A stretch of 64,000 bases of DNA from Lycocorax pyrrhopterus obiensis (Eukaryota > Chordata > Aves > Passeriformes > Paradisaeidae). The stretch covers positions 17,902,494-17,966,493 of the forward strand of contig JACSVZ010000002.1 in assembly GCA_014706295.1 (NCBI GenBank). Reading direction: 5' to 3'. Below the pieces are notes generated by a model. It saw only the letters and a list, made by a program, of their open reading frames with translations. It searched no databases and was not told the origin of the DNA. How positions within the stretch are numbered: the stretch's first letter is position 1; every line of letters starts with the position of its first letter. Both the position numbers and the translations under genes were made by a program. Shown here piece after piece: positions 1-13,300 of this stretch.

Positions 1-3000
1 TTTACTTATGGTCTACAAGAACTTGTAAGGCCTTGTCTGGCATGCAAGGAAACACAGCAATTGTTTCACATACATTCAGTGATACAAAGAACTCACCCAT
101 TTCTTTCATTTCTTTAGTCTGATCTACAACTTGCATCAAACATTTCAGATGGGCTAATACTAGAGTTGTTATAATTAATGCCATAAATTTTAAAGGGTTA
201 TATCATACTTACGATCATAGATTGTAATCTATGATTATACTTGCACTTGATAAAAAAGTGAATTTCTAGTAAGTGTTTCCTTAAATGTTAGACATTGCCA
301 AAAATAACACCTGGTTATCATAAACTTGCATTTACAAATGTACTTAGGGGTTTTTCAGAAGCTTTACTGAAATGTAAATAAATAAAGGTCTTTTTTTCCA
401 TCATCATCCTATTCTGATTTGGAAACTTACATCTTTCATCTTGAGTAGAACAGATCCACTACTATACACATGACTGCAGACTAGGGCCATAACACAGGTG
501 GGATTCTTTATGTTTATACATAATTTGGAGGGTAAAAAAAAAAAAATGAAAGAGTGGGGAATAACTCAGCCATGACACACCTGCAATTGGGAGTGTGCTG
601 GGTAAAGATATGTTAGAATTTTATCACCAAAGCTCTCAGTGGAAGATATGAACACATTAACATCCTTCTAATCTAAAAACCTGCCTTTTACATTGTCATG
701 ATTCATCAGAAGAAAGAGGGAATTGTGTAGGGGATGGCATAGCAAGGCCATAGTTGTCACTGTACAGATCCACGAGAGTTTAAAACATTTTCTCATTTGC
801 TTGCTGTCCACCAGCTCACAGACACTGCCATGACCTGCTATGAGGAAGCAGAGCAGTTCTAGAGGTGTATCTTTGTTCGTCACTTACATAGCCTGTCACA
901 AAAGGCATAGCATGCTACACAGAACCATTAATAGTAGCTTTTGTCCAGCTAGATTAAGTACAGAAGTAAGTACAGAAGTTACTCCAGAGTAAGTTCAAGT
1001 TTACAGTACAGTGTGTGTGTATGTATATATATATATGTCTGTTTATGTGGTGCCTTTTCCAAAACACACTTTACAGCGTAGTAATATCTATTCATTGTTG
1101 TTGATTGTTGGATTTGAATGCAATGACATGCAAACAAGACAAGAGAAGGGTATTTTTACAAGGAAAAAAATGTTCTTTTGGAAACTTTGCCCTTTTGGGT
1201 GTAGCATTTTTCAGAAACAGCAGAGACTCCTTGGAAGACTCACTTGAATGAGATTAAATGGGATGGAGTTACCTATCATGGAGAACACGAAAAGGCACAA
1301 TGTGGCAAAGAAGAAGCACTGTGGAAGAAACACTAAATAGTTCAGCCAGCTGTGTTATGATACTAACACAACCTAATAGTCCTTTTTAATGCACACTTCA
1401 GTCACACCTTGCTCCATGTTATTGCAGCCTTCACCTTCCCAGCCCTCCTCACTCCCTCACTATGGAAACACCTCAACAAGAAATGTGTGGCAGCTCATCT
1501 TCTCCCATTTCCTGGGTCACACCACTGCCATCTTCAAATACTTTGACTTGCCTCATTATGCTCATTAAGTTGTTTCTTCCCAGAGACAGAGGCACAAGGG
1601 GGAAATCAGAGATGAGCACGCCAGCCGTATCTCCCAGCCCTGGTAGGTGGCTGTCCCTGGGCTCTCACCTCAGCAGCTGACTTGGTGGGGAAATGCTCCC
1701 ACCCTGAGCCAAGGCCACACACAGCTGGGCCATGGGAGATGGCTGGTTGCAGGCCTGGGAGGGGAGGGAAGTTGCTGTAGGTGTGCTGACTGGCAGCTAT
1801 TTTTATTGCAGCAGAGGCTCTGGAGGCCACCTCAAAGTGGATCAGAAGCACCAACTGGATCTACACTATCTAGATGGTTTTCCTCCAATTTTCCTAACTT
1901 GTTTAGCCTGTTTTGTCCACATACAATCATTACTTATTTATTATATATAGACTGTCAAATATGGGGCCTTTGAGGAGGGAAAAAAAAGGAGTTTGTACTG
2001 CTGACTGACCTACATTCCCATGAATAAAGTTTCTCTTCCTTTCAAGTTGGTTGTACTTGGAAGAAATATCCACAAAGTATGCTGTGTTTGGGGAAATACA
2101 TTCAACTGATTCTCTATTCCCACACAGCTGGTATTTTTTCTGAGGTTGTTTTTACATAAGCATTTTATTACTTTCAATGTAGTTCTGAACTGGAGGACAG
2201 TATTTGCTGAGGAATTCCCTTCATAATTTGAATTTAAATAATCTAATAGATCTGAAGAATAAATAATGGTGGATATAACTTAGGGTACCTAAAGAAAAAA
2301 GTCTGCATCAGGACCAGCAAAGCAGGGTGCTCCCATGCTATTGCTGGACTGCTGAGACAGGAACCATCTCTCCATCCACAAATATGGTGTTCTGATACTG
2401 CTGGGGCATCTTTTGTAGCTTGTCAGCAAAGCTAGGAATTCCTGGCCTGTGGAGTTAAAAATATCCCTGTCCTAAGACAAATAACTTAATTCTTTGCCTT
2501 TCTGAAATGCAGAAGCAGGAGGTTTACTCTTAATAAGCAACCTTTAGTACCACAAGAGTCTGTCCAAAGGGTGACTCACTAGATGCTGTTTTTGAAAGCA
2601 TCCAGATAGAAATTCAGAATATTAACTTAAAAGTCTTGTTTACTGAACTCTGTTACACAGTTTGTGGAGTGGACTTTTTTATTCTCTGGTTAACTATGTT
2701 TTTATATTTTGAAATACTAAAATTTTTGTTAAACACAATTCATTTGTACGCTGTTCTGCCAGTAATTTATCCTACTTACATCATCCTTGAAAGGTTCTTC
2801 TGACACTAGTGTCTGATCACTAGTCCAACAATATCCAAAGGAGGCTAGGATAACACCTAAGAAATCACAACCTTCATTGCATCTTTGCACACTCCATACA
2901 CTCACTCATAAGACAGCATAGGGCAAACCTGGTTTTCTCTGACGATTCTCTCCAATTGTGTTTACACCATAAAATTTACCTGGAGGGCCAGAGTAAGGAA

Positions 3001-4804
3001 ATCCATCTATACATTTGTTTTTTACTGCACATATTAAGTGAGTTTTAAAGAGGCAATAATGCTACTGGATATTTACTGTTTTTATTTTCCTCAACTAAGG
3101 TATAAAAAATAGAGGCAAGTTTACTCCTTCTTCCCAGTCACCTTCTATAATAATTTAGGTGTCATTGTGCTTCAAGTTGCCTATTTTTTGTGGGCCTAAC
3201 TTAATTATTCCTTTATTATTATTATTTGAAACCACTCCCCTATTCTTCCTCTGCCACTTTTAATCCTTTTTTCCCCTTTTCCCTGTCTATCACAATTCTT
3301 GTGTAGTAATTTCTCACTTCAACTGAAAATAAATGGTTTTCTAAAAATGCATTCCTCTCCTAAGCCTTTTAGACCCAGGCTACTATGAAAAAAAATGATA
3401 GTAAATTAATTGAACAAAACTCGATCACCGATCTCTGATCTGGCCTCTCTTTGCTTGAAGATGGACAAAAATCTTGCAAACCACATCTCTACAAACTAAA
3501 TCTAATTCTTCCTACTTATCTTTTTGTCAGAGTGATATTCTGACACATTATCTAACTAACAAACTATTTGAGAAACAGATTCTAGCTTTGCTCATACGCT
3601 ACTTCCCAATAAAATATATTTACATGATACTTTTTTTTTAAGTTAATATTATTTATAAAAAGTAAGCACATACAACTGATAAAACATAAACCCTAACAGG
3701 AAAATAATTTTTGCAATTCTTGGTTAATGATAATGAAATATTTTTTGCTGACACTTCAGGAAATCAGCAAAATCATCATTTTGTTCTCAGACCTTAAGGC
3801 AAAAATACATACCCTGAGTGTGATTCGCACATCAGGGTCAACTATTTCAACTAATGTATTATCAGTTCAGATGAGCACAATATCTAAGTATCATTTCAAA
3901 ATGTAATGTCTCAAACTATTTCCTTTGGTGATAGGTATATTTGCCTACATTGCAAAGGTTTCATGATTGAAACAGAAATGTTATGGCAAGTAATCATACC
4001 CTCAACTAACAAATTATTTCAGTGAATCACAAAATAACTGATTCTACTACACTCACTGCTGGCTGTTGGACAAGCATGGAGGCACACACATTTCATTTGT
4101 TTCTCTTTGATGTTGGTTTTCGTGTCTGTGGGCATCAGTGCAGGAAAATGAGAAGCATCTGCAGAGCAGGAACACCCAATCTGCACTGCCGCTTTTCTTC
4201 TTGACTTCTTCCAGTTTAAAAGAAATGTGCCAGCACCACTCACTCCTTTACTTGTCAGGATCTGGTCAAGGAAGGCCGAGTAAGACTGCCCTCCCATGGC
4301 AACAAAATAGTTAATAATGGGAAAGTGCAAATCATTTTCCTGGACACTCTCAGTGTACACTGGTGAGAACAGAGGACACAAGACAAAACAGGCTGGGTGC
4401 AATTCAATTTATGTCAATTCACCAGTGCTGGTATTCACTTCACTGAAAATCCCTTTTTCCCATCTGCCATTTTCCCCTTTCCCTTCCTTCCCACACATAC
4501 ATATGATAACACTCCCAAGGCCACGATAAAAGACATAACCAACCACTTCCTTGACAAGCATCAGAGAAACCAGGAATATCAGCTCAGAAATGTAGCCAAT
4601 ATGTGCCTCACTTGACTATCTCCTAAATAAAAAACAATTTAGGAAAATAGGAAAGATCCCTGCAGGCACTGAAGACAGGAGATCCTGGAGGGGAAAGCAA
4701 GGGGACCCCGCAGCCTGAAAGGGGACAGCTGCTGGCACCATCACATGGGATTTAGTAGCTTAAGCCCGTGACTTAACAAAAGAAATGTTTAAGGAAATTC
4801 TGGA
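1..4804. other. Unique AT-rich DNA with exon-like segments at left edge
   Basis: No repeat family is recognised here. A run of 13 A lies at 534-546 and a GT/AT microsatellite at 1010-1037. On the minus strand several short open segments end at good splice-donor motifs: donors read at 96-91, 430-425, 2779-2774 and near 3813. They are treated separately because none is matched to a known protein. The rest shows low GC, few CpGs and no long open frame. Confidence 0.5.
2780..2856 (-). CDS. Possible 77-nt internal exon, gene unknown
   Basis: On the minus strand a pyrimidine-leaning acceptor ending in TTCTTAG is followed by 77 bases and a strong donor, GAT|GTAAGTAGG (GT at 2779-2778). Of the three frames only one is open. 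It starts after two bases and gives 25 codons that end exactly at the donor (…SEEPFKDD). The peptide resembles ordinary folded protein but I do not recognise it. A 77-nt stretch with one open frame is common by chance, so the support comes mainly from the paired splice sites. It could equally be non-coding. Confidence 0.2.
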
Positions 4805-4931
4805 GTTTAAGGAAAGACTGGAGGTGGCCCTTACTTAGTGCCACAGTCTAGTTGACATGGTGCTGTTCGGTCATAGGATGGACTCAATGATCTCAGAGGA
4901 TTTTTCCCAACCTAATTGATTCTGTGACCCT
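4805..4931 (+). repeat. CR1 LINE 3' end fragment
   Basis: The segment follows the conserved CR1 3' terminus. It has a stretch like TTTAAGGGAAGGTTGGACGTGG, then the GTTCGGTCATAGG motif, the GGACTCAATGATCTCAGAGG motif and TTTTCCCAACCTAATTGATTCTGTG. It ends in a partial copy of the CR1 terminal octamer type (ATTCTGTG). Only the last ~125 bp remain, the usual product of 5' truncation. The orientation is plus because the octamer end lies at the right. Confidence 0.85.
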
Positions 4932-7900
4932 GTTTAAAAAAACCTCTAGATAGAACCAGCTGAAGCACACAGTTGTTTCAGCTTTTGATAACGTGTGAGT
5001 GATGAGCAATAACTTGCTGATGAGACAGGGGAAGCCACAAAGTCATCACGTGCCAAGAGCTCTCCTGAGAGCTCAGATGTAGCAGAAAGAAAAAGTGCCA
5101 AGAAAATAAAATATGAAGGTGAAATTTAAAACTTACTCAAGTTGTACAACGGACTAATTCACTCATTATTCAGAACTACCTAATCTCCTAGGTACTGAAA
5201 CTCAGTAGGTGACTCCTTACTTAATGTTTCCAGGAAAAGTTCCCTGTGCATTAACCTTAATTACTCACACATATGCTTATAGTAGACAGGCATCTGCTGA
5301 TCAGCTGTACCCCAAGACATGTAGGCTCCAGCAAACAGCTAAGATCTGTCAAAAACACTGAAAACCAAGATGTGGCCAACGCTGCAGTAATGGCAGCAAT
5401 GGTGGAAGCACATGTATGCATTTTACACTTTCAACTACTAAGCATTTTTTAGATAGCAAGAACCGTCTTGAAAACAGGGGCTGGGCAGATAAACACTCCA
5501 ATCCCTACCTTCAAGCCTGGAGCACCTTTATTTGTTCCATGACTGTTGAGTTCTTGGCTGCAGAGTAACTCCAACTCAACTTAAAGAGTGGACACTGCTT
5601 ACAACTTCGCTCTCCCTCAGCTGAGATACTCACACAAAAACGTGGCAGGCTGACATTCATGTCTGGATCTCTCCTGTGAGGTATTTGTGCTCCTTATACA
5701 ATTGACATACCAGGGCAAGCAGGCAGGATTTTCCATTCCATGTCTCCAGAGATGCAGGTCTCCAAAAGCTGCCCAGGCAATGCAGGGAGTTATGCTGGGC
5801 TGGATGGGGGAGGATCACCCCCCTGGAAAAGCCATTTAAAATTTTGGTGGGGCAGTGCCTAGATGAGACACCTAAACAAAAGACTAGAGGCCATCCCAAC
5901 GGGTGCCCATGCAGTCCCAGGAGAGCCAAGTGACAACAGCTGTGCACCACCCAAATCTTAAGCTTTAGTTAACATCTGGAACAGATGTTAGTGTTACTTA
6001 TTCCTGCTCACTCAAAATTAATGTGTGCTATATCATAACGCTCTTGAGGGGGAATCAACTTTTTTGATATTTATTATTAAACATGGAATGAAGCTGAGAG
6101 TCTCTAAACTACTTTAGCCACAGGAACTGACTGCTTGCATTCTTTTCTAGGTCACTAAGAATATTAATTAGGAATCCCATAAACATAAAACATTGGGGGT
6201 TTTTTTTCAATGCAAATTTTGGACTGAGTTTTCAGAGTTCAATAGTTAATTGAACAAAGATTTTTCAATTTCTGCTGAGATTGAGATATATAGTTACCAA
6301 ATGCAGTGAAAAGAGGAAAGTAAAATAGTTTAAATTTTCATATCCATACCAACCTGCCAAAAAAAAAATCCCTTATTTTTACTAGTAGACATAACCTGTA
6401 AGAGGACTAATGAGGCAAGGCAGTCACATCAAAATAACAGTTCTTGCCTTCATACCTTCATTTCAGTTTTTGTGTTAAATATGAGTCAATGTCAATGAAT
6501 AGATATTGTTCTTAAGCAATCAAAAAATCACTACCTAAATAAGCAGGAAAGATGAGAAAATAGTGTCCAAAATGCTCATTTTTCACCTTTTTTCACATGC
6601 TCAGGTTTGCAAGTACCCAAGGAGAAAGAGGCCTTGCTTTCAATTTCTCCTAATATTTGTTTTATAAAGTACCTTAAAAGCTCCTCAACCCACAAATCTG
6701 TAAATGAATAGTCCTGTTAAATTTGCATGAATTGAGAATGTGAATGATGGCTGAAGGACAAAAAAAATCCAGGAAGAATTTTCCCCATGCAGTGGCATGG
6801 ATTGAGTTACATTATCTGCAGTCTATTGAAAGCAAATAATGGAGAAGGAAAGGTAAGTTTTATCCAAATTACAACTAAAACCAGGCTTTTACTAAAAAAT
6901 ATTGATACAAAATAAATGCAGAATGTTAATATATTTTACTTCTGTTTTATTAATTTTATACTGCAATCTTTTATGTTTACTTACATTTATTTACAAGTTA
7001 TTTTCAAATTTGAAGCTTAATAAATTAAAAGTATTTGTATCCTTCTAACAAATGCATGGTTAAACACAACAAATAAGAACCCCAGTACTGGAGAACGCAG
7101 GCACAAAGTTTCAGTAATTAAAGTACGCTGATAGAACAATGCAAAATTATCACTTATGCACTTGAGTGAGCCACAGCTCTGTGTTAAAGACAGACAAATA
7201 TAAATGACCAAAAGATGCTCAAAAGAAGGACTCGGCTCCATTTATGTCACCTGTCAGACCCAGAGTCTGGCTCAGGCAATTTCACTCAGAAAATTGAAAT
7301 GTGTAGGATATTTGAACACACAGACGCAAGGTGTAATTTTATTCAGTAACTGGCACTCACCTCCCAGTGTTCACAAATGTGGTTTTCTTGTTACAATCCA
7401 AACTTAAAAGCGTAAAAATTTCTCCTTTCTTGTGACAGCAGAGTGAATCCTGTTATCAATACAGATAATGTTGGGGCATCTTCCAAGAATCAGTTGCAAC
7501 TCTGCTGTCCTGAAATGCTCGGCATCAAGGAGCTTTATCACAGGGCAACAAATGTACCAAAAATCCCTGAAAATCATTAATAATAAAACTCTCACCATCC
7601 CCAGGGATTAATTATGAGAACTTAATTCAGAGAGGAGAATTCAAATTTGGAGAGGTTTCAAACACTTAGACCCTGACACACACTTTTAAATGTTTTTAAT
7701 TTAAATATGCATTAACTTCAAATAAGCGAACACTTCATAAAACCTAATTTTTGCTACATGCTTAGCCTGCTGGCAGGTTAGCATCAGATAAGACACAATA
7801 AAGTGTAAATTTTATTTTGGTATTATGTTTGCATTGTTTAATATATTTTCAGTGTACTTTCTCTCAGAAAATAGCAGAATAATTGCAAGTCCTTGTGAGT

Positions 7901-10360
7901 CACAGAAATAGATAACATTTGGTATATGAGATTACTAAACAGTTGGAAAGTAAAACATCCAAAATCCTGATTCAGTGAGTTGTTTAAAAGTGGTCCTTTA
8001 GCTTTATACAGAAGTGGTTTTGGAAGAGACTAAATTTTATGTTCTTAAACACTTGCTAAATCAGGCTGACCTGATAAAATCTACTGCCTTTACTATCAGA
8101 ACTGTTATTACCACCAGTGAGTGAACAACTGAGATCTCAAACTACAGCCTTTAACTGTGCCAAAATACAGACAACTGGTGACCCATTCAGAATATTTCAG
8201 AAGTGCAACTGAAAAAGCTATGCCATTCCTAGGGAGCCTTTTTACAAGAAGATTTATGGTAAGAATGAAAGCTCATGCCATCCTTTTTCATCCATTTCAT
8301 CCATTTTTCCTTTTCCAGGAGATGAGATAAGCAGCCGCTGATGTGGAGGGGGGCTGTTGGCATAGACTAGAAGAAGTTGTTACAACCGATGCACACAACT
8401 GAGTTGGTACTGCTATTCTCACCACCCCCTCCCCCCGCCTTTTTTTAAGGGACATTTTTCACTACACCCCATCAGAAACATGTAAACATGAATAGCTGAT
8501 ACCTATATTCTAATTAAGTCATTAATAACATGAACTAGGTACCAATCCAGTCATGAAATACTTCCTGAAATTTGAGAGTACTTCAAGTGTAGCTAGAGAA
8601 AGACCATGAAATTTTTTTAGATTGTCTCTCTACATACTATGTAAACTTATCTCTAACAGTTGCATCAGTAATTTTTACTGAATTCTGATGTAGTGATATT
8701 AATAATATTTTTTAAAATATATAAATAACATAACCACAGATATGGTTACAGACATAGACAGATAGCCCCAGCCATCCAAGAAGCCAACACACGAGATTAC
8801 TAAATCTGGTCACGCACCTCCAGAGAAGTAAGAAGCACTCTGTTTTAGCTTTAAATCTTGTGTGTTCTTCAGAGTCTTATTCTGAGATATCAACTAATCA
8901 GAGGCTATTATCTTTGAGAGGTGGAATAATTGCTGTCCATCATCACCTGAATTTTTTGAGCTGTTTCTTGTATATACGTCAGACACAAATATTTGCATCC
9001 CATAAACGTAGCACAAATTATAGGGAAAAAAGTAAAATAATATCACTTTATTTACATGCAAGTTTTAACCTTTTCAATTATACACAAATGTGTATGTAAA
9101 TAATTATGAACAATATTTTTTTCAATAAGAAATGTCAGCTCCTACGAACAAAAATGTGAGCATGTATAAAGCCTAATAAGGAGTGGATTAGACTTGCTGA
9201 ATTACCTAAGGGTTTATTGAAGACACAGAGCACAATGACACTGAACAATGTCCACAGTGTTTTATCGTTCCCCTAAATGCCTGAACAAAGAAAACCCCAT
9301 GGAAGGAAAAACAGCATAGGTTGGATCCCTTTGTATTTCGCCCTCAAATAAAAACCCGTACATGCACATTCACTCAGTGATTGCTTTCGAATCTTGTCCT
9401 TGCTACCAGAAGGAAAACCTGCAGATGAGAAGTTCATTGCAGCCAGGTTAAGCAGAAAGGGACTCAGAGTTGGCTGAGCTTCACTCTTTTTCTGAAGACC
9501 CTTCCAGTTCCTCTACCCATCTCCCTTTCATTGCCAGGATCCTCTTTTAAGTGGTTGTTTAGACACTTTTCCTCAATGTTTTCCTTATGCCCTCCAGACT
9601 GTGATCAAAGGCCCCGCTGCATCCCTTAGCAGGCAGGAGTCATTGCTCTCTTGGCTGCTGCTGCTGACAGCAATGACTACGGGTGCCTCTGAAGCACTGA
9701 AAAGGCAGCAGGAAAGTTGATGTGAGAGGAGAGGATCCACTGCTGTAACAAAAAAAGCTGAAAAATAATGCATGTTTAAGATATCACTACTGCATTTTCC
9801 CTAGTCTCATTGTACTTATTCATAAAAGTCAACAATATTGTCACCAGATAACATCTGAAAGCTGAGGACAATCTTCTGCTAAAGCCAAAATCAGTGTAAA
9901 TAATTATGAAAAAAATAAAATTGCTTTTTCTCTGGATGCATCCTATCTGCTGTCACATTCAAATAGCAGTTTTTTAAACACAGCCTTAAAAAGTTCATTT
10001 TTGCCCCTGCTGCTTGCTCTGCCTTTGCCTGCTGTCATACAGCAGCTCCCTAATTTCCCACTGAAAGTTGGTCTGTAGTTCTGGGGCTCAGCTCACAAGG
10101 AGGTGGCTTGGCAAGCATCTGCCTTGCTGCTGAAACTGGGGTAGCTCCCTAGCGAAAGCAGAAGAGAACAAAGGAGCCTGTAATGCTACAAGAGGACTAC
10201 AAGGAAACACAGGAAGCAGCTCACTCTTCTTTGGAAACAAAAAAAATATTTCCGACCCAAACACTGAATTAACATTATTAAGCAGTTTCTTTGTTGCAGC
10301 ACAGCAATCAGAGCAGCAACACAAACAGGCCCCAAGAGGTGCAGGCAATACATATCCTGT
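4932..10360. other. Unique non-coding DNA, nothing recognised
   Basis: AT-rich sequence with scattered open frames below 125 codons and no recognised protein. A short perfect inverted repeat occurs at 5057-5074, next to a CACGTG E-box at 5047-5052. A possible small plus-strand exon pair (acceptor CTGCAG and donor AAAG|GTAAGT at 6850) would enclose only ~31 bases and is not annotated. Confidence 0.5.
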
Positions 10361-10388
10361 ACACACACACACGCACACACACACACGC
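10361..10388. repeat. (AC)n microsatellite
   Basis: The tract alternates AC with two interruptions by G (ACGC). It creates artificial open frames on the minus strand that read as runs of Cys-Val, and these are not genes. It is a candidate length-polymorphic marker. Confidence 0.95.
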
Positions 10389-13300
10389 AAATACATAAAA
10401 CTTACCAGTGCTACTTTGCACTTTTGAAAGTAGAAAAAAATAACAAGTAGTCCCACCAATTAGACTTTCAAAAGAGCATAAATAACTCTTGTGTTCAAAC
10501 TCCACAAAGTTTCAATGAAGTTAACTGCCTTACTTCTCTTGAGGCTTCTGTAACCTACAGTTACTCAGAAACTTACTGGAGATTAGATAAATCATTATGA
10601 TAAATGAGGACCAATTCAGAAACATTCAGGAAAAAATAAAATCATTAAGATATTGAACTCTACAATACTGAAAACAAATTACTGCTGAAATTCAGAGCTG
10701 ATGTGGAAGCTCTGCATATTGTGTACTCACATGTCAGGGCTTTGGCAGGCAGAAGGTGCACCAGAAAGCTGTCCCTGCCCACATCACCTCTTAATCAACC
10801 AGATTCGTATGAGAAACCATCCAGTGAGATGCAAAGTTCCTGAGACTGCATTTTGTCTTTTTCCTCAGCAAAAGAGGATGAGTAACTGTAAAACCTTGTT
10901 GCTCCCCCTCCTGTTTCTACCACCACCATTAGAACTTTGTGAATGAAGACTCTGTGTGTATAGATTTAATCTCCACTGGGCATTTGCTTTATTCCCCTGA
11001 CTGTTCTTACAAAGCAGATACAGTGAAAGTGACTGCTGACTCCTCTGTCTGGGCATTAGCTCAGAGGCAGCGGCGACCAGGTCAACAGACACAAGTTATG
11101 CACCAGCCACCTATTGTGCCACTTCCAGCATGAGGCCACTTAAACTGCATCTGCTAATCCCACAGTTTTGCATGCCTGACCCAGACAAAGCAGAGGAGGC
11201 TGCAACTAAATACCCCCCTTCCCTATAGATATAAAGAGGACTTTCCTTTCTAACCCCAGGGATTGGAGTCCGTTGTGCAGCTTCGTTTGTTGCTGTCTTG
11301 TTTTTCTTTCTGAGAAGATCGGTGCTTACAATGTGCCAAATAAACTTCCCCCATGCATAAGTACAAGGGAGATTAAAGAAACTGAAATGGTCAAAATATT
11401 GTCTCATCCCCATTGGATAAGATCTTCCAGTGCTGTCTAGAAAGCACTGCTGGTAAGAGTGACCTCCCCTGCACTCCCTTCCCTGGACATTCCAGACAGC
11501 TAGGGTATATGAAACACTTTAAATTACTAAAACCTCCAGGCACCCTGCGGACAATCCATGCTTCCTCCATACCTCATAGGTCGTACACTTAAAATCTGTA
11601 ACAAAGGCCAGTAACTTCTCAATGAAGATATTCCAAACATGCAATAAAAATGAAAGATTATGGAATGGCATCCAGAATGCTCCCTGTCCTCAGGGAAGCA
11701 AGGTCAGCATGGGCCTTCCCTCGCTAAACACACTGTGCTTTCATAACTCTCATTTATATAGACTATATGAAATCACCCACTTATGAGATTTAAAACCCAC
11801 ATTTCTTCTTAACCAAAAACATAAGTGGAGTAGAGACACAAAAAGTTCTTACTAGCAAAATAAAGGCACTCATAGATCACAATAAATGCAGGTTTTATTA
11901 TTAAAATGTTCAAAGATCAAGAATTGAAATAACCAGTTACACTATTGACATCAACTAAGTATCCACACTCAGTTTCTAGATGCTACGTGGAAGCACACAC
12001 TCACAGAGTACAATGTCCTAGTTTCCCTAGGATGTCTATGTTCAGGGGATATCTGTATTCACCTAAAGCAATGCAACAGGACTATTTTAAAGTGCAGAGC
12101 TTTGAACAATTTTTAATGCTATTACTCAGCTGCACTGTAACAAGTTATGGAAATAAAGGGGACTTGCAGCAAGCTCGAACAGGGACACACACTTGAGGCA
12201 TGAGGCTGTACACACATGGCCACACGTCTGTGTATTAAACCTAATTTACACAAGATACTACCCACGCAACAGAAATATATAAAATCATCTAAAAAAACTC
12301 TAGTTTTCAGTGGATAAGGCTAAGAAAGGTAAAGAGATTTGTTCAACTACAATTCTCTTTTCCTCTTCCTTACTAACCAACATAACCAATTGTGCCTTGC
12401 CACGGAGGAAGCTTACAGAAGGCAGTTTCAAAGCGGAACAGAAAGGCTGAGGGAGAGAAGGACACCATTATGCAGCTAATGCCTCACACTGGCACAGTCA
12501 GCAGCAGAGGACAGACATCCTTACGACAGGATTAATACTGTCTGTACTCCCCCACCATTCTCCCCCTCTGAAGTGCATGGCCATGGCCAGAGGATAATCA
12601 CAGGAGCAGGCACCAAAATATTTAGCAAATGTCATCAGCATTGGGAGAGGTGTCGTGTTTACATCGCCAACACAGTGGGGAGAGGGGAAGGCAAAGATAT
12701 TTCTAAAGACCAAGAAAACCATAACTGGTTAACACACATTTGCAGCATCACGAACTGGAAGGTGGAAATAACAGTGATGGCAGGTTTGACACTGAACAAA
12801 AATTAGTTGAATGGCTCATGAAAATACTTTGCATATGTGCACATTTGCCATTTATATCCCTGCATGATTTTGCATGATTGTCCTACCTTCAAAATATTTC
12901 AGTCTTTACTGAAACTTTTCCATAGTCTAGGCTATCCTTACATAAACCATAAATTTGTAGATGGCTTTGTGCCTTCCAAAGTATTATTTTCACTAGCTTC
13001 TTGAATAATAACTCCATGCTTGCAGAAATTTGTCATTTAACAAGTTGTTTATTAATGAGAGGCCATCAAGGTTGGTTAGTTAAAAAAAATTCAACAGTCT
13101 GGTTTAATTACATCAAGCACAGGAACTGAATGCACACAAAATACTCTGGGAGCTCATAAACACAGTGTAAGAAAATTCATAAAGTTCTGAAGTATTGGTT
13201 TGTATATTCAATGTACACTGACTCACGCTACTATTACTTATGATTCGATAGTACCAGCAAAATGATTGGCATTTTATAAGCATAAATAGACAAAATTACC

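Noticed and set aside
6815..6850. 31-nt plus-strand microexon (CTGCAG … AAAG|GTAAGT)
   Set aside because: Too short to judge. The acceptor tract is poor and there is no partner exon nearby.
10088..10505. Cys-Val-rich minus-strand frames
   Set aside because: They are produced by the (AC)n microsatellite at 10361-10388. The nearby TTTCAAAAG acceptor and CACTG|GTAAGT donor would enclose only 15 bases.
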